64,000 bases of DNA from Pseudodesulfovibrio sp. JC047 (lineage in GTDB: Bacteria > Desulfobacterota > Desulfovibrionia > Desulfovibrionales > Desulfovibrionaceae): the NCBI RefSeq assembly GCF_010468615.1, contig NZ_WUEH01000003.1, positions 148,876-212,875 of the forward strand, written 5' to 3'. Under the pieces are notes generated by a model that had not been told where the DNA came from, did not search any database, and was given only the letters and a program-made list of their open reading frames with translations. Shown here in pieces: positions 18,185-27,035 of this stretch (its first letter is position 1; the number at the start of each line of letters is the position of its first letter). A program made the translations under genes and the position numbers.

Positions 18185-18313
18185 ATGGGCGAAATTATAT
18201 TTTCCATCTCCATAGGAGCATGTCTTGTGACTGTTGGACTGTTCATGAACTGGAAGCTCTCAAAAGAATATCGAAAACTTCTACGAGAAAAAACCGAATC
18301 CAAATCGGAATAA
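18185..18313 (+). CDS. 42-residue single-helix membrane protein, likely symporter small accessory subunit
   Basis: ATG 18185 is preceded by AAGGA (7-nt gap) and the 42 codons (MGEIIFSISIGACLVTVG...) encode one hydrophobic helix at about 4-21 followed by a strongly charged tail (KEYRKLLREKTESKSE). Stop at 18313 is 4 nt before the symporter start. Small one-helix proteins translated just ahead of sodium:solute symporters are a recurring arrangement, as with YhdT-PanF at 21899-23677. Its function as an assembly or stability subunit is inferred from that arrangement. Confidence 0.7.
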   Translation: MGEIIFSISIGACLVTVGLFMNWKLSKEYRKLLREKTESKSE

Positions 18314-18317
18314 TATT

Positions 18318-19937
18318 ATGAACATCTATACTATCGGCGTTCTTTGCTGCATCTTGATCTATATTATCATCGGGTTTTACGCTGGCCGGAAAATAGAAAA
18401 TGTCGAAGACTACTATGTCTGCGGACGCAATGCCCCGACCATCATGATCGCAGGGACCATGTTTGCTTCCATGCTCAGCACGAACGGCTTCATGGGGGAT
18501 ACCGCGTATTGTTTTACCGGGAATATAACAACCATGATCCTGATTAATGCTCTCTGCGCTTGCGGATACGTTGTCGGACCACTGCTCTTCGGTCGATATC
18601 TGCGTCGTGCAAAAGTCAACACCATGCCTTCATATTTCTGGCGTCGTTTCAACAGCAAAAGAATTCGACGATTTGCCGGCATAACAACAGTTATTTCACT
18701 GTCTGCCTATCTTCTGAGCGTCATTCAGGGCACGGGAATTCTCATGGAAACCCTGACCGGATATGACAAAACTATCTGCCTGCTCATCGCATGGTTCTGC
18801 ATCACCTTTTTCACCATTTATTCCGGGTCTCGGGGTGTCGTCATCACCGACACACTCATGTGCATCTTCTTTCTCGCCGCAACCATTATCGCCGGACCAT
18901 TCGTGTTCAACGCAAGCGGCGGTCTCGGAAATCTGATAACGACCCTCGCGACCTCGCCAGACACACCGGCGGGACTTCTGGATTACCATGGCAACACAGG
19001 CGGCAAATCGCCAATGGACATGATCATGTATGCCATCACCATCGGATGCGTCTGGATGCTGGCTGTCAGCGTCAGCCCATGGCAGGCCGGGCGCAACATG
19101 ATGGCAAAAAGCGAACACGTCATCTTCCGTTCCGGTGCCATCTCGGCCTTTCTGACTGTCTTCTTCCTGTTGTACCTGTACCTGATCGCAATCAGCATCA
19201 TTCCGTTACACCCCAATATCGACAAACCGGAAAAAATTCTCATATGGGCGGCCTTTGAAATCATGCCGCAATTGATCGGCGTTGTCCTGTTGACAGGTAT
19301 CATGACAGCAGGACTTTCCTCGGCATCAACTTTTCTTTCTGTCGTCAGCTTCAGTATCTCCAGTGATGTCATGGACATTAATTTCAAGGATGAAAAAGCC
19401 CAATTGGAATTCACACGATTTGCCGTCCTGGTTGTTGGATTGATGGCCTTGGGACTGGCCTGTCTGGAGCTGTCATCCATCCGCATCATCACTTGGTTTG
19501 CCAGCACCATCATCGCCTCATCATGGGGAGTGGTGGCCATTGCCAGCGTGTGGAGCAAGAAACTCACGGAACGCGGAGCCTACTATTCGATGGTCGGCGG
19601 ATTCTTTTGCTACCTGATCGCTAAAATTCTGAAGGAAGTGGCGGGACTCCCCCTCAACAATCTACTCGATCCCTTCTTTATCGGGATTGCCCTGAGCGCC
19701 GTATTGGCAATTCTGGGATCACGAGGACAAAAACGCACTCCCGAAGAAGCGGCTTTCCACACCAAATTGCATGAGGTGCCAGCGTCCGAAATCGTCATCA
19801 GCGATTACAAGAAAGATACAATATACGGTTGGGGCCTGGTGGGAGCTGGAATTCTCATCTCCTCCATATTCATAATTTATTGGGCAATCCCCTACAATAC
19901 AATCAAGGGAATCGACCTGCTGTCTTTCCTTAATTAA
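18318..19937 (+). CDS. sodium:solute symporter (SSS family)
   Basis: 539 residues with about 13 membrane helices. Family features include the helix-1 break (IIGFYAGRKIENVEDYYVCGRNAP), FASMLSTNGFMGDTAY near the sodium site, GSRGVVITDT, and LTGIMTAGLSSASTFLSVVS in the helix that carries the conserved serines of the Na2 site. Its substrate cannot be read from sequence; encoded between fixAB and fixCX, it may import a carnitine-pathway substrate such as a quaternary amine or a carboxylate electron donor. Confidence 0.88.
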   Translation: MNIYTIGVLCCILIYIIIGFYAGRKIENVEDYYVCGRNAPTIMIAGTMFASMLSTNGFMGDTAYCFTGNITTMILINALCACGYVVGPLLFGRYLRRAKVNTMPSYFWRRFNSKRIRRFAGITTVISLSAYLLSVIQGTGILMETLTGYDKTICLLIAWFCITFFTIYSGSRGVVITDTLMCIFFLAATIIAGPFVFNASGGLGNLITTLATSPDTPAGLLDYHGNTGGKSPMDMIMYAITIGCVWMLAVSVSPWQAGRNMMAKSEHVIFRSGAISAFLTVFFLLYLYLIAISIIPLHPNIDKPEKILIWAAFEIMPQLIGVVLLTGIMTAGLSSASTFLSVVSFSISSDVMDINFKDEKAQLEFTRFAVLVVGLMALGLACLELSSIRIITWFASTIIASSWGVVAIASVWSKKLTERGAYYSMVGGFFCYLIAKILKEVAGLPLNNLLDPFFIGIALSAVLAILGSRGQKRTPEEAAFHTKLHEVPASEIVISDYKKDTIYGWGLVGAGILISSIFIIYWAIPYNTIKGIDLLSFLN

Positions 19938-20071
19938 AAGCATAGAATAGCCTTAACAGGCTAAATTTACTGGGAATAATTTGTATCCTTTTACTCATGA
20001 CGGAGAAAAGGACGTCTTTCACTCAACCCAAAAACATCTCTAAGGCCTCTGGCCGTATATGAGGTACCATT

Positions 20072-21355
20072 ATGTCTGTAGATTTTGATGTAATCATTGT
20101 TGGCGCAGGCCTCGCAGGATGCACCAGTGCATACCTGCTGGCTCAAGCCGGTCTGGAAACGCTGGTCATTGAACGTGGCAACTTCCCTGGTGCCAAGAAC
20201 ATGACTGGCGGCAGACTGTACGGTCACAGCCTGGAAAAGATCTTCCCCAATTTCGCGGAAGAAGCCCCGGTTGAACGGTGCATTGTTCATGAAAAAATTT
20301 CCTTTATGGACGGCGAAGACAGCACCACTTTGGAATATGCTTCGCCCAAATCCGAAGATCCGGCAGACCGTTCCTATTCGGTCCTCCGTTCTAAATTCGA
20401 TCAATGGCTTGCTGACAAGGCCGAATCTGCCGGTGCCAGCATCGTGCCCGGTATCCGGGTCGATGACCTCATCGTCCGCGACGGCAAAGTCTGCGGCGTG
20501 GTTGCCTCGGGTGAAGAAATGGAAGCCCACACGGTCATCCTGGCCGACGGCGTCAATTCCATTCTGGCCGAGAAACTCGGTATGGAAACCAAAGTCTCTC
20601 CACATACCGGAGCGGTAGGCGTCAAGGAAGTCATCCAGCTCTCCAAGCAACAAATCAATGACCGCTTCGGCTGCACGGATGATGACGGTGCGGCATGGCT
20701 CTTCGCGGGCACCCCGTCCAATGGGCACATGGGTGGCGGCTTCATTTATACCAACGAAGACACCTTGTCCCTCGGTCTGGTCTTCGGCCTGCACAACATT
20801 GATAAGACAGATAAAAGTGTTCCTCAAATGTTGGAAGACTTCAAGGACCACCCCACCGTCAAACCCCTTCTTGAAGGTGGAAAACTGATCGAATACTCTG
20901 CCCACGTTGTTCCTGAAGGCGGCTACGACATGATTCCGAAACTGGTCGGTGACGGCGTGCTCGTGGCAGGCGATGCCGCAGGCCTGTGCCTGAATGTCGG
21001 ATTCACCGTTCGAGGTATGGATCTGGCCATTGCGTCCGGCGAAGCTGCGGCAAAAGCGGTGATCGCTGCCAAAAACAACGGAGACTTCAGCGAAAGCGGA
21101 CTGTCCTCCTACAAAACGGAACTTGAAAACAGTTTTGTAATGAAAGATATGAAGCTGTATCAAAAGCTTCCCCGATTTCTCGACAACCCCCGTATGTACA
21201 ACGAATACCCAAACATGGTGACCGGAATCATGAAAGATATCTTCACCATCAACGGAACATCCGTTCCCTTGCGGAAAATCATTACACCTCACTTGAAACA
21301 GGTTGGATTCATGAACCTGCTTAAAGACGGCTTCAAAGGAGCGAAAGCGATATGA
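20072..21355 (+). CDS. fixC: FixC, ETF:quinone oxidoreductase-type flavoprotein
   Basis: 427 residues. N-terminal dinucleotide motif VGAGLAGCTSAYLLAQAG, then ERGNFPGAKNMTGGRLY, LADGVNS and LVAGDAAGLCLNVGFTVRGMDLAI, all as in FixC. It accepts or donates electrons between the FixAB flavoprotein, FixX and the membrane quinone pool. The stop overlaps the fixX start (ATGA). GAGG lies 9 nt upstream of ATG 20072. Confidence 0.93.
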   Translation: MSVDFDVIIVGAGLAGCTSAYLLAQAGLETLVIERGNFPGAKNMTGGRLYGHSLEKIFPNFAEEAPVERCIVHEKISFMDGEDSTTLEYASPKSEDPADRSYSVLRSKFDQWLADKAESAGASIVPGIRVDDLIVRDGKVCGVVASGEEMEAHTVILADGVNSILAEKLGMETKVSPHTGAVGVKEVIQLSKQQINDRFGCTDDDGAAWLFAGTPSNGHMGGGFIYTNEDTLSLGLVFGLHNIDKTDKSVPQMLEDFKDHPTVKPLLEGGKLIEYSAHVVPEGGYDMIPKLVGDGVLVAGDAAGLCLNVGFTVRGMDLAIASGEAAAKAVIAAKNNGDFSESGLSSYKTELENSFVMKDMKLYQKLPRFLDNPRMYNEYPNMVTGIMKDIFTINGTSVPLRKIITPHLKQVGFMNLLKDGFKGAKAI

Positions 21356-21639
21356 GTAATCCAGTCAATGTAGACGTCAAACTCGGCGTCAATAAATTCT
21401 TTGTCGACGAGGGAAATCCTCACATCGAACTGGTGGAAACGCCAAATGAAGAGGAATTCGCCAAACTCGAAGCAGCATGTCCCGCCGGTCTGTATAAAAG
21501 AGATGACAACGGCACCATGCATTTCGATTGTGCGGGTTGTCTGGAATGTGGCACCTGCCGGATTCTGTGTGGTAAGACCATCCTGAAAAAATGGGAATAT
21601 CCCAATGGAACATTCGGGGTTGAATTCCGCCACGGTTAA
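21352..21639 (+). CDS. fixX: ferredoxin-like protein FixX
   Basis: 95 residues. Cysteine pattern CPAGLYKR...DCAGCLECGTCRILC matches FixX and binds a [4Fe-4S] cluster. Coupled translationally to fixC. FixCX together correspond to the fused ETF-QO of mitochondria, and FixABCX can bifurcate electrons between quinone and ferredoxin; here they would supply crotonobetainyl-CoA reductase. Confidence 0.93.
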   Translation: MSNPVNVDVKLGVNKFFVDEGNPHIELVETPNEEEFAKLEAACPAGLYKRDDNGTMHFDCAGCLECGTCRILCGKTILKKWEYPNGTFGVEFRHG

Positions 21640-21797
21640 GTCGTTGAACGGCATTACGACAGAGTCAATCCCATCTTCAAAAGAATAGACAAACTTCCCA
21701 TCCCCTTGGTAAGTCCAGACCCCTGTTCGGCATCATGACAAAAGGACTCCTTTATGCCATTGACATCCGGACAAAACTCCTAAAACTTGGGCTTCCC

Positions 21798-21830
21798 GGT
21801 GCCGACAGTGAAACCAGCACTGTCGGCGCC
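21798..21830 (+). other. GC-rich hairpin upstream of yhdT-panF
   Basis: GGTGCCGACAGTG (21799-21811) pairs with CACTGTCGGCGCC (21818-21830) with one G-T pair and a short loop. No U-run directly follows. Either the 3' end of the fix transcript or a leader structure for yhdT; the rest of 21640-21898 has no gene. Confidence 0.45.
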
Positions 21831-21898
21831 ATCAAGGGCTTTGAAAAAAGGGCCTGAGAATACATCATCCCCCAATTCCGTTTACAAGGGAACGCATC

Positions 21899-22210
21899 AT
21901 GAACAAACAATCACAGGACCCACGATTCAAACAGGCCAACAAAGAGGCCCTGCTCGCATTGGGTGTCTACGCCCTGTACTTTGTCTGGTGGTATGTGTGC
22001 GCGTATGGCCTGGGGGACGGCAACCCCGACGACTATGTGTATGTCTTTGGAATGCCGGAATGGTTTTTCTACAGTTGCATTGTCGGCTATCCCCTCATCA
22101 CCATCCTGCTCTGGGTTGTTGTCCGCTGTTGTTTCAAGGACATGCCTCTCGACTCGGAACCACCTCACGACAGCCACCCTTCCAACTCCACCACGAGGGA
22201 GCATCGTTAA
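21899..22210 (+). CDS. yhdT: YhdT-type small membrane protein (DUF997)
   Basis: 103 residues with two membrane helices (about 19-38 and 57-80) and the DUF997 features RFKQANKEALLALGVYAL, FGMPEWFFYSCIVGYPL and FKDMPL. It is the usual small partner encoded ahead of the pantothenate symporter panF; here its stop codon is immediately followed by the panF ATG. Probable ribosome site AAGGGAA precedes ATG 21899. Confidence 0.88.
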   Translation: MNKQSQDPRFKQANKEALLALGVYALYFVWWYVCAYGLGDGNPDDYVYVFGMPEWFFYSCIVGYPLITILLWVVVRCCFKDMPLDSEPPHDSHPSNSTTREHR

Positions 22211-23677
22211 ATGCCAACCAATCTTTCCACCATAATCCCGGTTATCATCTATCTGGCACTCTCCTTTGCCGTGGCCATCTGGGCTCGGAAAAAATCCGAG
22301 GCCTCCCAGTCTTCACAAGGATTCATTGAAGATTATTTCATTGGAGGACGCTCCTTGGGAGGCTTTGTCCTCGCCATGACCATCATCGCGAGCTACACCA
22401 GCGCGAGCAGCTTTGTCGGCGGCCCGGGTGTGGCCTATCGCCTCGGTCTCAGCTGGGTCCTGCTTGCCATGATTCAGGTTCCCACGACATTCCTGACCCT
22501 CGGCATCCTCGGCAAACGATTTGCCATCATGGCCCGCAAGACGCAGTCCGTGACCATCACTGACTATCTGCGCGCCCGGTATGACAGCGACGCCGTGGTC
22601 ATCCTCTGTTCCATCGCCCTCATCGTCTTTTTCATGGCCGCCATGCTGGCGCAGTTCATCGGCGGGGCGCGACTTTTTCAATCCGTAACCGGATATCCCT
22701 ACATCATTGGCCTGGTTCTTTTCGGGGCCAGCGTGGTTCTCTACACGGCTGTAGGCGGCTTCCGGGCGGTGGTCCTGACCGATGCCATTCAGGGCATTGT
22801 CATGATCGTGGCCGTTGTGGTCGTGCTGTTGGCTGTTATCAAAGCCGGTGGCGGCATGGAGCACTGCATCACCACCCTCAAAGAAATTGACCCGGGGCTT
22901 ATCACGCCAACCGGACCCAAAAACGCCGTTCCACAACCCTTTACCCTCTCCTTCTGGGTACTCGTCGGTATCGGAATCCTCGGACTTCCCCAGACCACAC
23001 AACGATGCATGGCGTACAAGGATTCCCAGGCCATGCACAACGCCATGGTCATCGGAACGCTGCTTATCGGCTTCATGATCCTGTGCGCCCACTTGGCTGG
23101 AACACTCGGACGAGCGGTTTATCCGAACCTCGCGGCGGGCGATCTGGCCATGCCAAGCCTCATCGTCGAACTGCTTTCCCCGGTCTGGGCGGGCATCTTC
23201 ATTGCCGGACCACTGGCCGCCATCATGTCAACGGTTGACTCCATGCTCCTGCTTGTCTCCGCCGCCATCATCAAGGATCTGTATATTCATTACAGACTCA
23301 AAGGCGATGCCTCACGGATGACGCTTGTCAGCCTGAAAAAAGCGAGCCTCATCTGCACGGTTGTCATCGGATTTCTGGTCTTTATCGCAGCGATCGAACC
23401 GCCTGACCTGCTGGTCTGGATCAACCTGTTCGCCTTTGGCGGACTGGAAGCCGTGTTCCTGTGCCCAATCGTCATTGGTCTCTATTGGGAAAAAGGCAAC
23501 GCGACCGGGGCCATCGCCTCAATCCTGCTTGGCACGTCCACCTTTGTCATTCTGACCATCATGAAACCGGCCATGGGCGGCATCCATGCCATTGTCCCCA
23601 CCACGCTGGTTGCCCTGATTGCCTTTGTTGCCGGCTCACTTCTTGGACGAACGCCCAGTCTTTCCAAAGGGCATTGA
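22211..23677 (+). CDS. panF: sodium/pantothenate symporter
   Basis: 488 residues, SSS family. The segment DYFIGGRSLGGFVLAM, the SYTSASSFVGGPGVAYRLGL stretch, FIAGPLAAIMSTVDSMLLL and QTTQRCMAYKDSQAMH are characteristic of PanF. Together with the YhdT-type partner this gives a confident assignment to sodium-driven pantothenate uptake, feeding CoA synthesis, which is apt beside a CoA-ester pathway, although operon linkage to fixX is not shown. Confidence 0.9.
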   Translation: MPTNLSTIIPVIIYLALSFAVAIWARKKSEASQSSQGFIEDYFIGGRSLGGFVLAMTIIASYTSASSFVGGPGVAYRLGLSWVLLAMIQVPTTFLTLGILGKRFAIMARKTQSVTITDYLRARYDSDAVVILCSIALIVFFMAAMLAQFIGGARLFQSVTGYPYIIGLVLFGASVVLYTAVGGFRAVVLTDAIQGIVMIVAVVVVLLAVIKAGGGMEHCITTLKEIDPGLITPTGPKNAVPQPFTLSFWVLVGIGILGLPQTTQRCMAYKDSQAMHNAMVIGTLLIGFMILCAHLAGTLGRAVYPNLAAGDLAMPSLIVELLSPVWAGIFIAGPLAAIMSTVDSMLLLVSAAIIKDLYIHYRLKGDASRMTLVSLKKASLICTVVIGFLVFIAAIEPPDLLVWINLFAFGGLEAVFLCPIVIGLYWEKGNATGAIASILLGTSTFVILTIMKPAMGGIHAIVPTTLVALIAFVAGSLLGRTPSLSKGH

Positions 23678-23774
23678 TCCGTCCAAAGACAAAAGGCACT
23701 GGTCGGCATATTCCTTTTCAACACTGAACATCGGACACTTCACCGTCGTCACGACTCCATTTCGAGGCTTGAAA

Positions 23775-24524
23775 ATGAAGACCCTTTTAACATTTGGTGA
23801 CAGTTTTTCAGACAATGGTTTTTCAAACGGGTGTGGGTATAACAGACTGAGCAATGGCCCGGTCTGGGTCGAATATCTGGCTCAGATGCTGGGCGCATCC
23901 CTGGAAGATCGGGCATGGTGCGGCGCCACATCTGGCCACGGCAATGCCTCTGGTCCAAAAGACTGGTCAGGTCTGGCCTGGCAGGTTGACACCTATTCTC
24001 CGACGAATAGCGAAACCAACAGACTCTGCACGCTCCTGATCGGCATAAACGATGTGTATGACGGAACCGGCACGGCCAAAGACAGTGTCGCCAACATCAT
24101 AAGAGCGATAGAAACTCTCAACGACAAGGGGATTCATCGCTTTCTGATTTCCAATGTCCCGGACATTACCCATGCTCCGGCATATGCCGAGGAATACGCA
24201 CCTCTCAAGAAGACCGTCCAAAACACACTTCGAACAATCAACGAACACCTTGAACAGTCTCTCACCGGACCAAACGGATTGTTGACGCGACTGCCTGACA
24301 TCACACTCTACCCGGTGCTGAATGCCTATGACATTTTCAACGCGCTGGTTGCAGACTCCCGATTTGCAAACACCAGAGAACCGTGGAATGGCACCTATTC
24401 AGATCCAAACACCACCGGATACATGTGGTGGGACGACTGGCACCCGACAACAGAAACCCACAAGGCGTTTGCCAAAGAAGCATTCAAGATCATTGAGTCC
24501 GGTCCCATTCGCCGTCAGGCATGA
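23775..24524 (+). CDS. SGNH/GDSL-type hydrolase (esterase/lipase)
   Basis: 249 residues from ATG 23775 (GAGG 7 nt upstream). Block I FGDSFSDNG (catalytic Ser about residue 9), GATSGHGN block II, GINDVYD block III, and the catalytic dyad Asp/His in DDWHPTTETH near residues 230-238, the arrangement of the thermolabile-hemolysin/plant-GDSL subgroup. There is no signal peptide, so a cytoplasmic esterase is expected. Substrate unknown. A bidirectional terminator follows. Confidence 0.87.
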   Translation: MKTLLTFGDSFSDNGFSNGCGYNRLSNGPVWVEYLAQMLGASLEDRAWCGATSGHGNASGPKDWSGLAWQVDTYSPTNSETNRLCTLLIGINDVYDGTGTAKDSVANIIRAIETLNDKGIHRFLISNVPDITHAPAYAEEYAPLKKTVQNTLRTINEHLEQSLTGPNGLLTRLPDITLYPVLNAYDIFNALVADSRFANTREPWNGTYSDPNTTGYMWWDDWHPTTETHKAFAKEAFKIIESGPIRRQA

Positions 24525-24570
24525 CCGATCATCGCATCATTCCGACTTCGGGCCAAACACGCTCCCATTC

Positions 24571-24604
24571 AAAAAGGGTCTCCAAATAACTGGAGACCCT
24601 TTTT
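24571..24604. terminator. bidirectional terminator between esterase and LysE genes
   Basis: AAAAAGGGTCTCCA (24571-24584) and its complement (24591-24604), 6-nt loop, with A-run on one side and T-run on the other, so it can end both converging transcripts. Confidence 0.88.
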
Positions 24605-24655
24605 GAATTCATACTCGAAACAGGCTCTGACGCGCATTCCATCTTTTCAGCCAGT

Positions 24656-25258
24656 TTACCATACCGCCCGATAGATATGGGTGTAGGCCATCTCCAGAGC
24701 CACGAAGACCAACACGGCTCCCATACAATAATTAAACCACTTCAAATACAGGGAATTCTCAATATATCTGGACACCTTTGTTCCTGCAACGGCGTAGACC
24801 AAAGGCGCGCCGAAACCGAGAAGCCCCAACCCGATTGACCAAAGAGCGATGGCACTCCCCTGAATGCCTGCTGCTGGGAATTGGACCGCTGTCACTGGCA
24901 GAACAACCAGAAAGGACTTTGGATTCAACAACTGCATGAGCAACCCGTCACGAAATGAAAACGCGCTTCCAGTGTGTTCATCCCGCTCGAGGGCACTTTC
25001 CGAAGCAATAATCTTATAGGCGAGAAAGAGGATAAAAGCGGTTCCAAGGGCCGAGATAATGGGCATGACGCTGTGGTCGATCACCGCGCTTCCGGCATAC
25101 CCGACAAGCAGAAACCAGAAGCACAATGCGGTCCCCACTCCCATGCAAAACGAAATATGTGTGGTAAATCGGGTGTGCATTCCGCGATTCAGACTGAGGA
25201 TATTCACGGGACCGGGCGTATACATCACCCCAATGCTATACAACAGAATTCCGAGCAT
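24656..25258 (-). CDS. LysE/RhtB-family amino-acid exporter
   Basis: 200 residues, six membrane helices. Family signature YTPGPVNILSLNRG near the N-terminus and LLMQLLNPKSFLVVLPVTAV in the middle. Exports an amino acid or derivative. It is co-directional with, and 10 nt after, an AraC regulator gene that probably controls it. Confidence 0.87.
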   Translation of the reverse strand: MLGILLYSIGVMYTPGPVNILSLNRGMHTRFTTHISFCMGVGTALCFWFLLVGYAGSAVIDHSVMPIISALGTAFILFLAYKIIASESALERDEHTGSAFSFRDGLLMQLLNPKSFLVVLPVTAVQFPAAGIQGSAIALWSIGLGLLGFGAPLVYAVAGTKVSRYIENSLYLKWFNYCMGAVLVFVALEMAYTHIYRAVW

Positions 25259-25268
25259 GGGACCATCC

Positions 25269-26102
25269 TCATGGTTTGATTTGTTGTTGATACTGTTTCG
25301 GTGTGATCCCGTAGAATCGCTTGAACGATCGATTCAGGTGACTCACATCGAAAAATCCGAAATCCTGCGCAACATCCGAAACAGCGGTTCCCGATTCAAG
25401 CGAAATTCGAACCTTGTTGATCTTGAGATTGAGAATATATTGGTGCGGGGTCAACCCGAACTGATTTCGAAACAGGCGAATGAAATGATATTTTGACAGA
25501 GAGGCCACGCCACTCAGGACATCAATCGAAATATCCTCTGTGATATTGTCATGAATGTATTCTCTGGCTCGCAACAACAAAGCGTCCTTGTCGCGCACCC
25601 ATGCGTCAACACTGGAAATCCCCAACCGCTGTGCTAATCGTTTCGCGATGGCATACAGGCAATGATCATATTCGACAGCAAGATGCCGCCCCTCAGTCAC
25701 AAGCCGGGACATATTCAGAATCAAAGCCCGAAGCACGGCATCGTCAAAATGGGGTTGCGCCAGACGAAATTCCTTTGCATCCGACGTAGCCGCACTCCAA
25801 AGCAATGGATAGAACTCCGTGGTGTCGAAATAGAGCATGGTGTACTTCAAGGCGTCGCTGGTTCCCGGATGTCCATTGTGAACATCGCCCGGATTAAACG
25901 CGATGATATTGCCGGGATGACTTCGAAAAAACTGCCCCTTGCACGCGAATTCCTGCACACCATCCATGGTCACGCCAAGAGCCAACTCTTCATGCGCGTG
26001 TTTGGCGTAGGAAAAATCCGACATGACCGCATTGAGCATGGTCATGCCGACATCGCTCCCCGCGTTCACAAATTCAAAATGATTCGATTCCATACGTGCC
26101 AT
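25269..26102 (-). CDS. AraC-family transcriptional regulator with N-terminal cupin
   Basis: 277 residues from ATG 26102 (AAGGG about 7 nt upstream; an upstream ATG at 26147 is less likely). N-terminal AraC-type effector cupin (KHAHEELALGVTMDG..., HPGNIIAFNPGDVHNG) and C-terminal double helix-turn-helix (about 180-275), with SLSKYHFIRLFRNQFGLTPH and GFFDVSHLNRSFKRFYGITP. Overlaps nothing; probably activates the adjacent LysE exporter gene in response to its substrate. Confidence 0.87.
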   Translation of the reverse strand: MARMESNHFEFVNAGSDVGMTMLNAVMSDFSYAKHAHEELALGVTMDGVQEFACKGQFFRSHPGNIIAFNPGDVHNGHPGTSDALKYTMLYFDTTEFYPLLWSAATSDAKEFRLAQPHFDDAVLRALILNMSRLVTEGRHLAVEYDHCLYAIAKRLAQRLGISSVDAWVRDKDALLLRAREYIHDNITEDISIDVLSGVASLSKYHFIRLFRNQFGLTPHQYILNLKINKVRISLESGTAVSDVAQDFGFFDVSHLNRSFKRFYGITPKQYQQQIKP

Positions 26103-26324
26103 ATTTCGCCCTTTGTTCTGCATCAGTCCTACCCCACCCACCAACAAAAAACTTGGACAAAATTGCTCAATATCCTCTCATTCCAGACAACGGAACGCCC
26201 CGGCGATATTTCTCGTAACCAGCCTGGCCCAACAAGAGAATCACAAATATCCAAGCTCACCCCAAAAAGTTCTTCGTCTGGATATTACGCGAAAAAACAA
26301 CATATTGGCAACACGATCACTCCC

Positions 26325-26369
26325 ACCCAAAAAGAGAACGGACCTGGATAATGGCAATCCAGGTCCGTT
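26325..26369 (-). terminator. terminator after DUF3861 gene
   Basis: AACGGACCTGGAT (26337-26349) and its complement (26357-26369); on the minus strand the stem is followed by CTCTTTTT. It ends the transcript coming from the rdh side. The rest of 26148-26432 holds no gene. Confidence 0.8.
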
Positions 26370-26432
26370 CGGAATTATCGTCTTACAACGATACCCGAGC
26401 ATCTGTCGGGAATGGTGTGAGCGTGGGAATGG

Positions 26433-26723
26433 CTAAAGCTCACCCGACAGACTCCTTTTCAATTCTTTCATCAATGCCTTGAAGTGAGGCATCAGCTTGG
26501 CCATGGATACAGAATCCCTGTTTGAAAGGACCGCGCTGCCAAGCAGCTTGGCACCAACCACCAACGCACAACGGGTCGCTTCGTCAAAAGCCCCCTGCTG
26601 CCGCGCTCGATCCAGCAGATCAGACACATCGTCATGGCTTCCAGCCTCAAAGAGCATCGGGCCCTCGGCGGTTTTGCCCTCAACCGGCTTTTTCTCCACC
26701 GTTATCGTGTACGTATACTTCAT
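26433..26723 (-). CDS. DUF3861-domain protein
   Basis: 96 residues. The pattern YTYTITVEKK at the start, then FEAGSHDDVSDLLDRARQQGAFDEATRCALVVGAKLLGSAVLSNR (given here in part as FEAGSHDD and GAFDEAT motifs) matches the small DUF3861 family of cytoplasmic proteins of unknown function, often near redox genes. Follows the rdh operon by 93 bp in the same direction and shares its downstream terminator, so it may be its last gene. Confidence 0.7.
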   Translation of the reverse strand: MKYTYTITVEKKPVEGKTAEGPMLFEAGSHDDVSDLLDRARQQGAFDEATRCALVVGAKLLGSAVLSNRDSVSMAKLMPHFKALMKELKRSLSGEL

Positions 26724-26816
26724 TCGAATGTTCCGTCCTTATGGGATGCGATGCAATCTGTACACACTCTCGACGAACCTTTCCCTCTCCAAAACTTCGA
26801 AGATACCATACCACTC

Positions 26817-27035
26817 CTATTCCAGATTCTTCTTGAACTTGGACATGGTCTCATCACTCACATCCAACTCAGGCGAGGCCAGAACAGGGGCTTCCATGAC
26901 CATTTCTTCATTGGATCTGTTCAATTCGTCGATCACGTGGGTTCCCACTTCGATTGAAATCAGAAGCAGGCCCAACACGGCGAATATGGGGACAACTATT
27001 CCAATCAGGCGTTCTTTTGTGTTCGCTTGAGCCAT
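26817..27035 (-). CDS. small single-helix membrane protein of the rdh operon
   Basis: 72 residues with one hydrophobic helix (about 9-30: RLIGIVVPIFAVLGLLLISI in part) and an acidic soluble tail. Start ATG 27035 overlaps the end of the NosR-like gene by 31 nt. I do not recognise the family; position in the operon suggests an accessory subunit of the dehalogenase electron-transfer complex. Confidence 0.65.
   Translation of the reverse strand: MAQANTKERLIGIVVPIFAVLGLLLISIEVGTHVIDELNRSNEEMVMEAPVLASPELDVSDETMSKFKKNLE

Noticed and set aside
19991..21292. 433-codon minus-strand frame across fixC
   Set aside because: Antisense of fixC; codon-structure shadow without a ribosome site or family match.
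21840..21898. CTGAGA motif before yhdT, reminiscent of a TPP riboswitch
   Set aside because: Only the CTGAGA and a few flanking bases match; the second conserved half (CTGATCTGG and the following stem) is missing.
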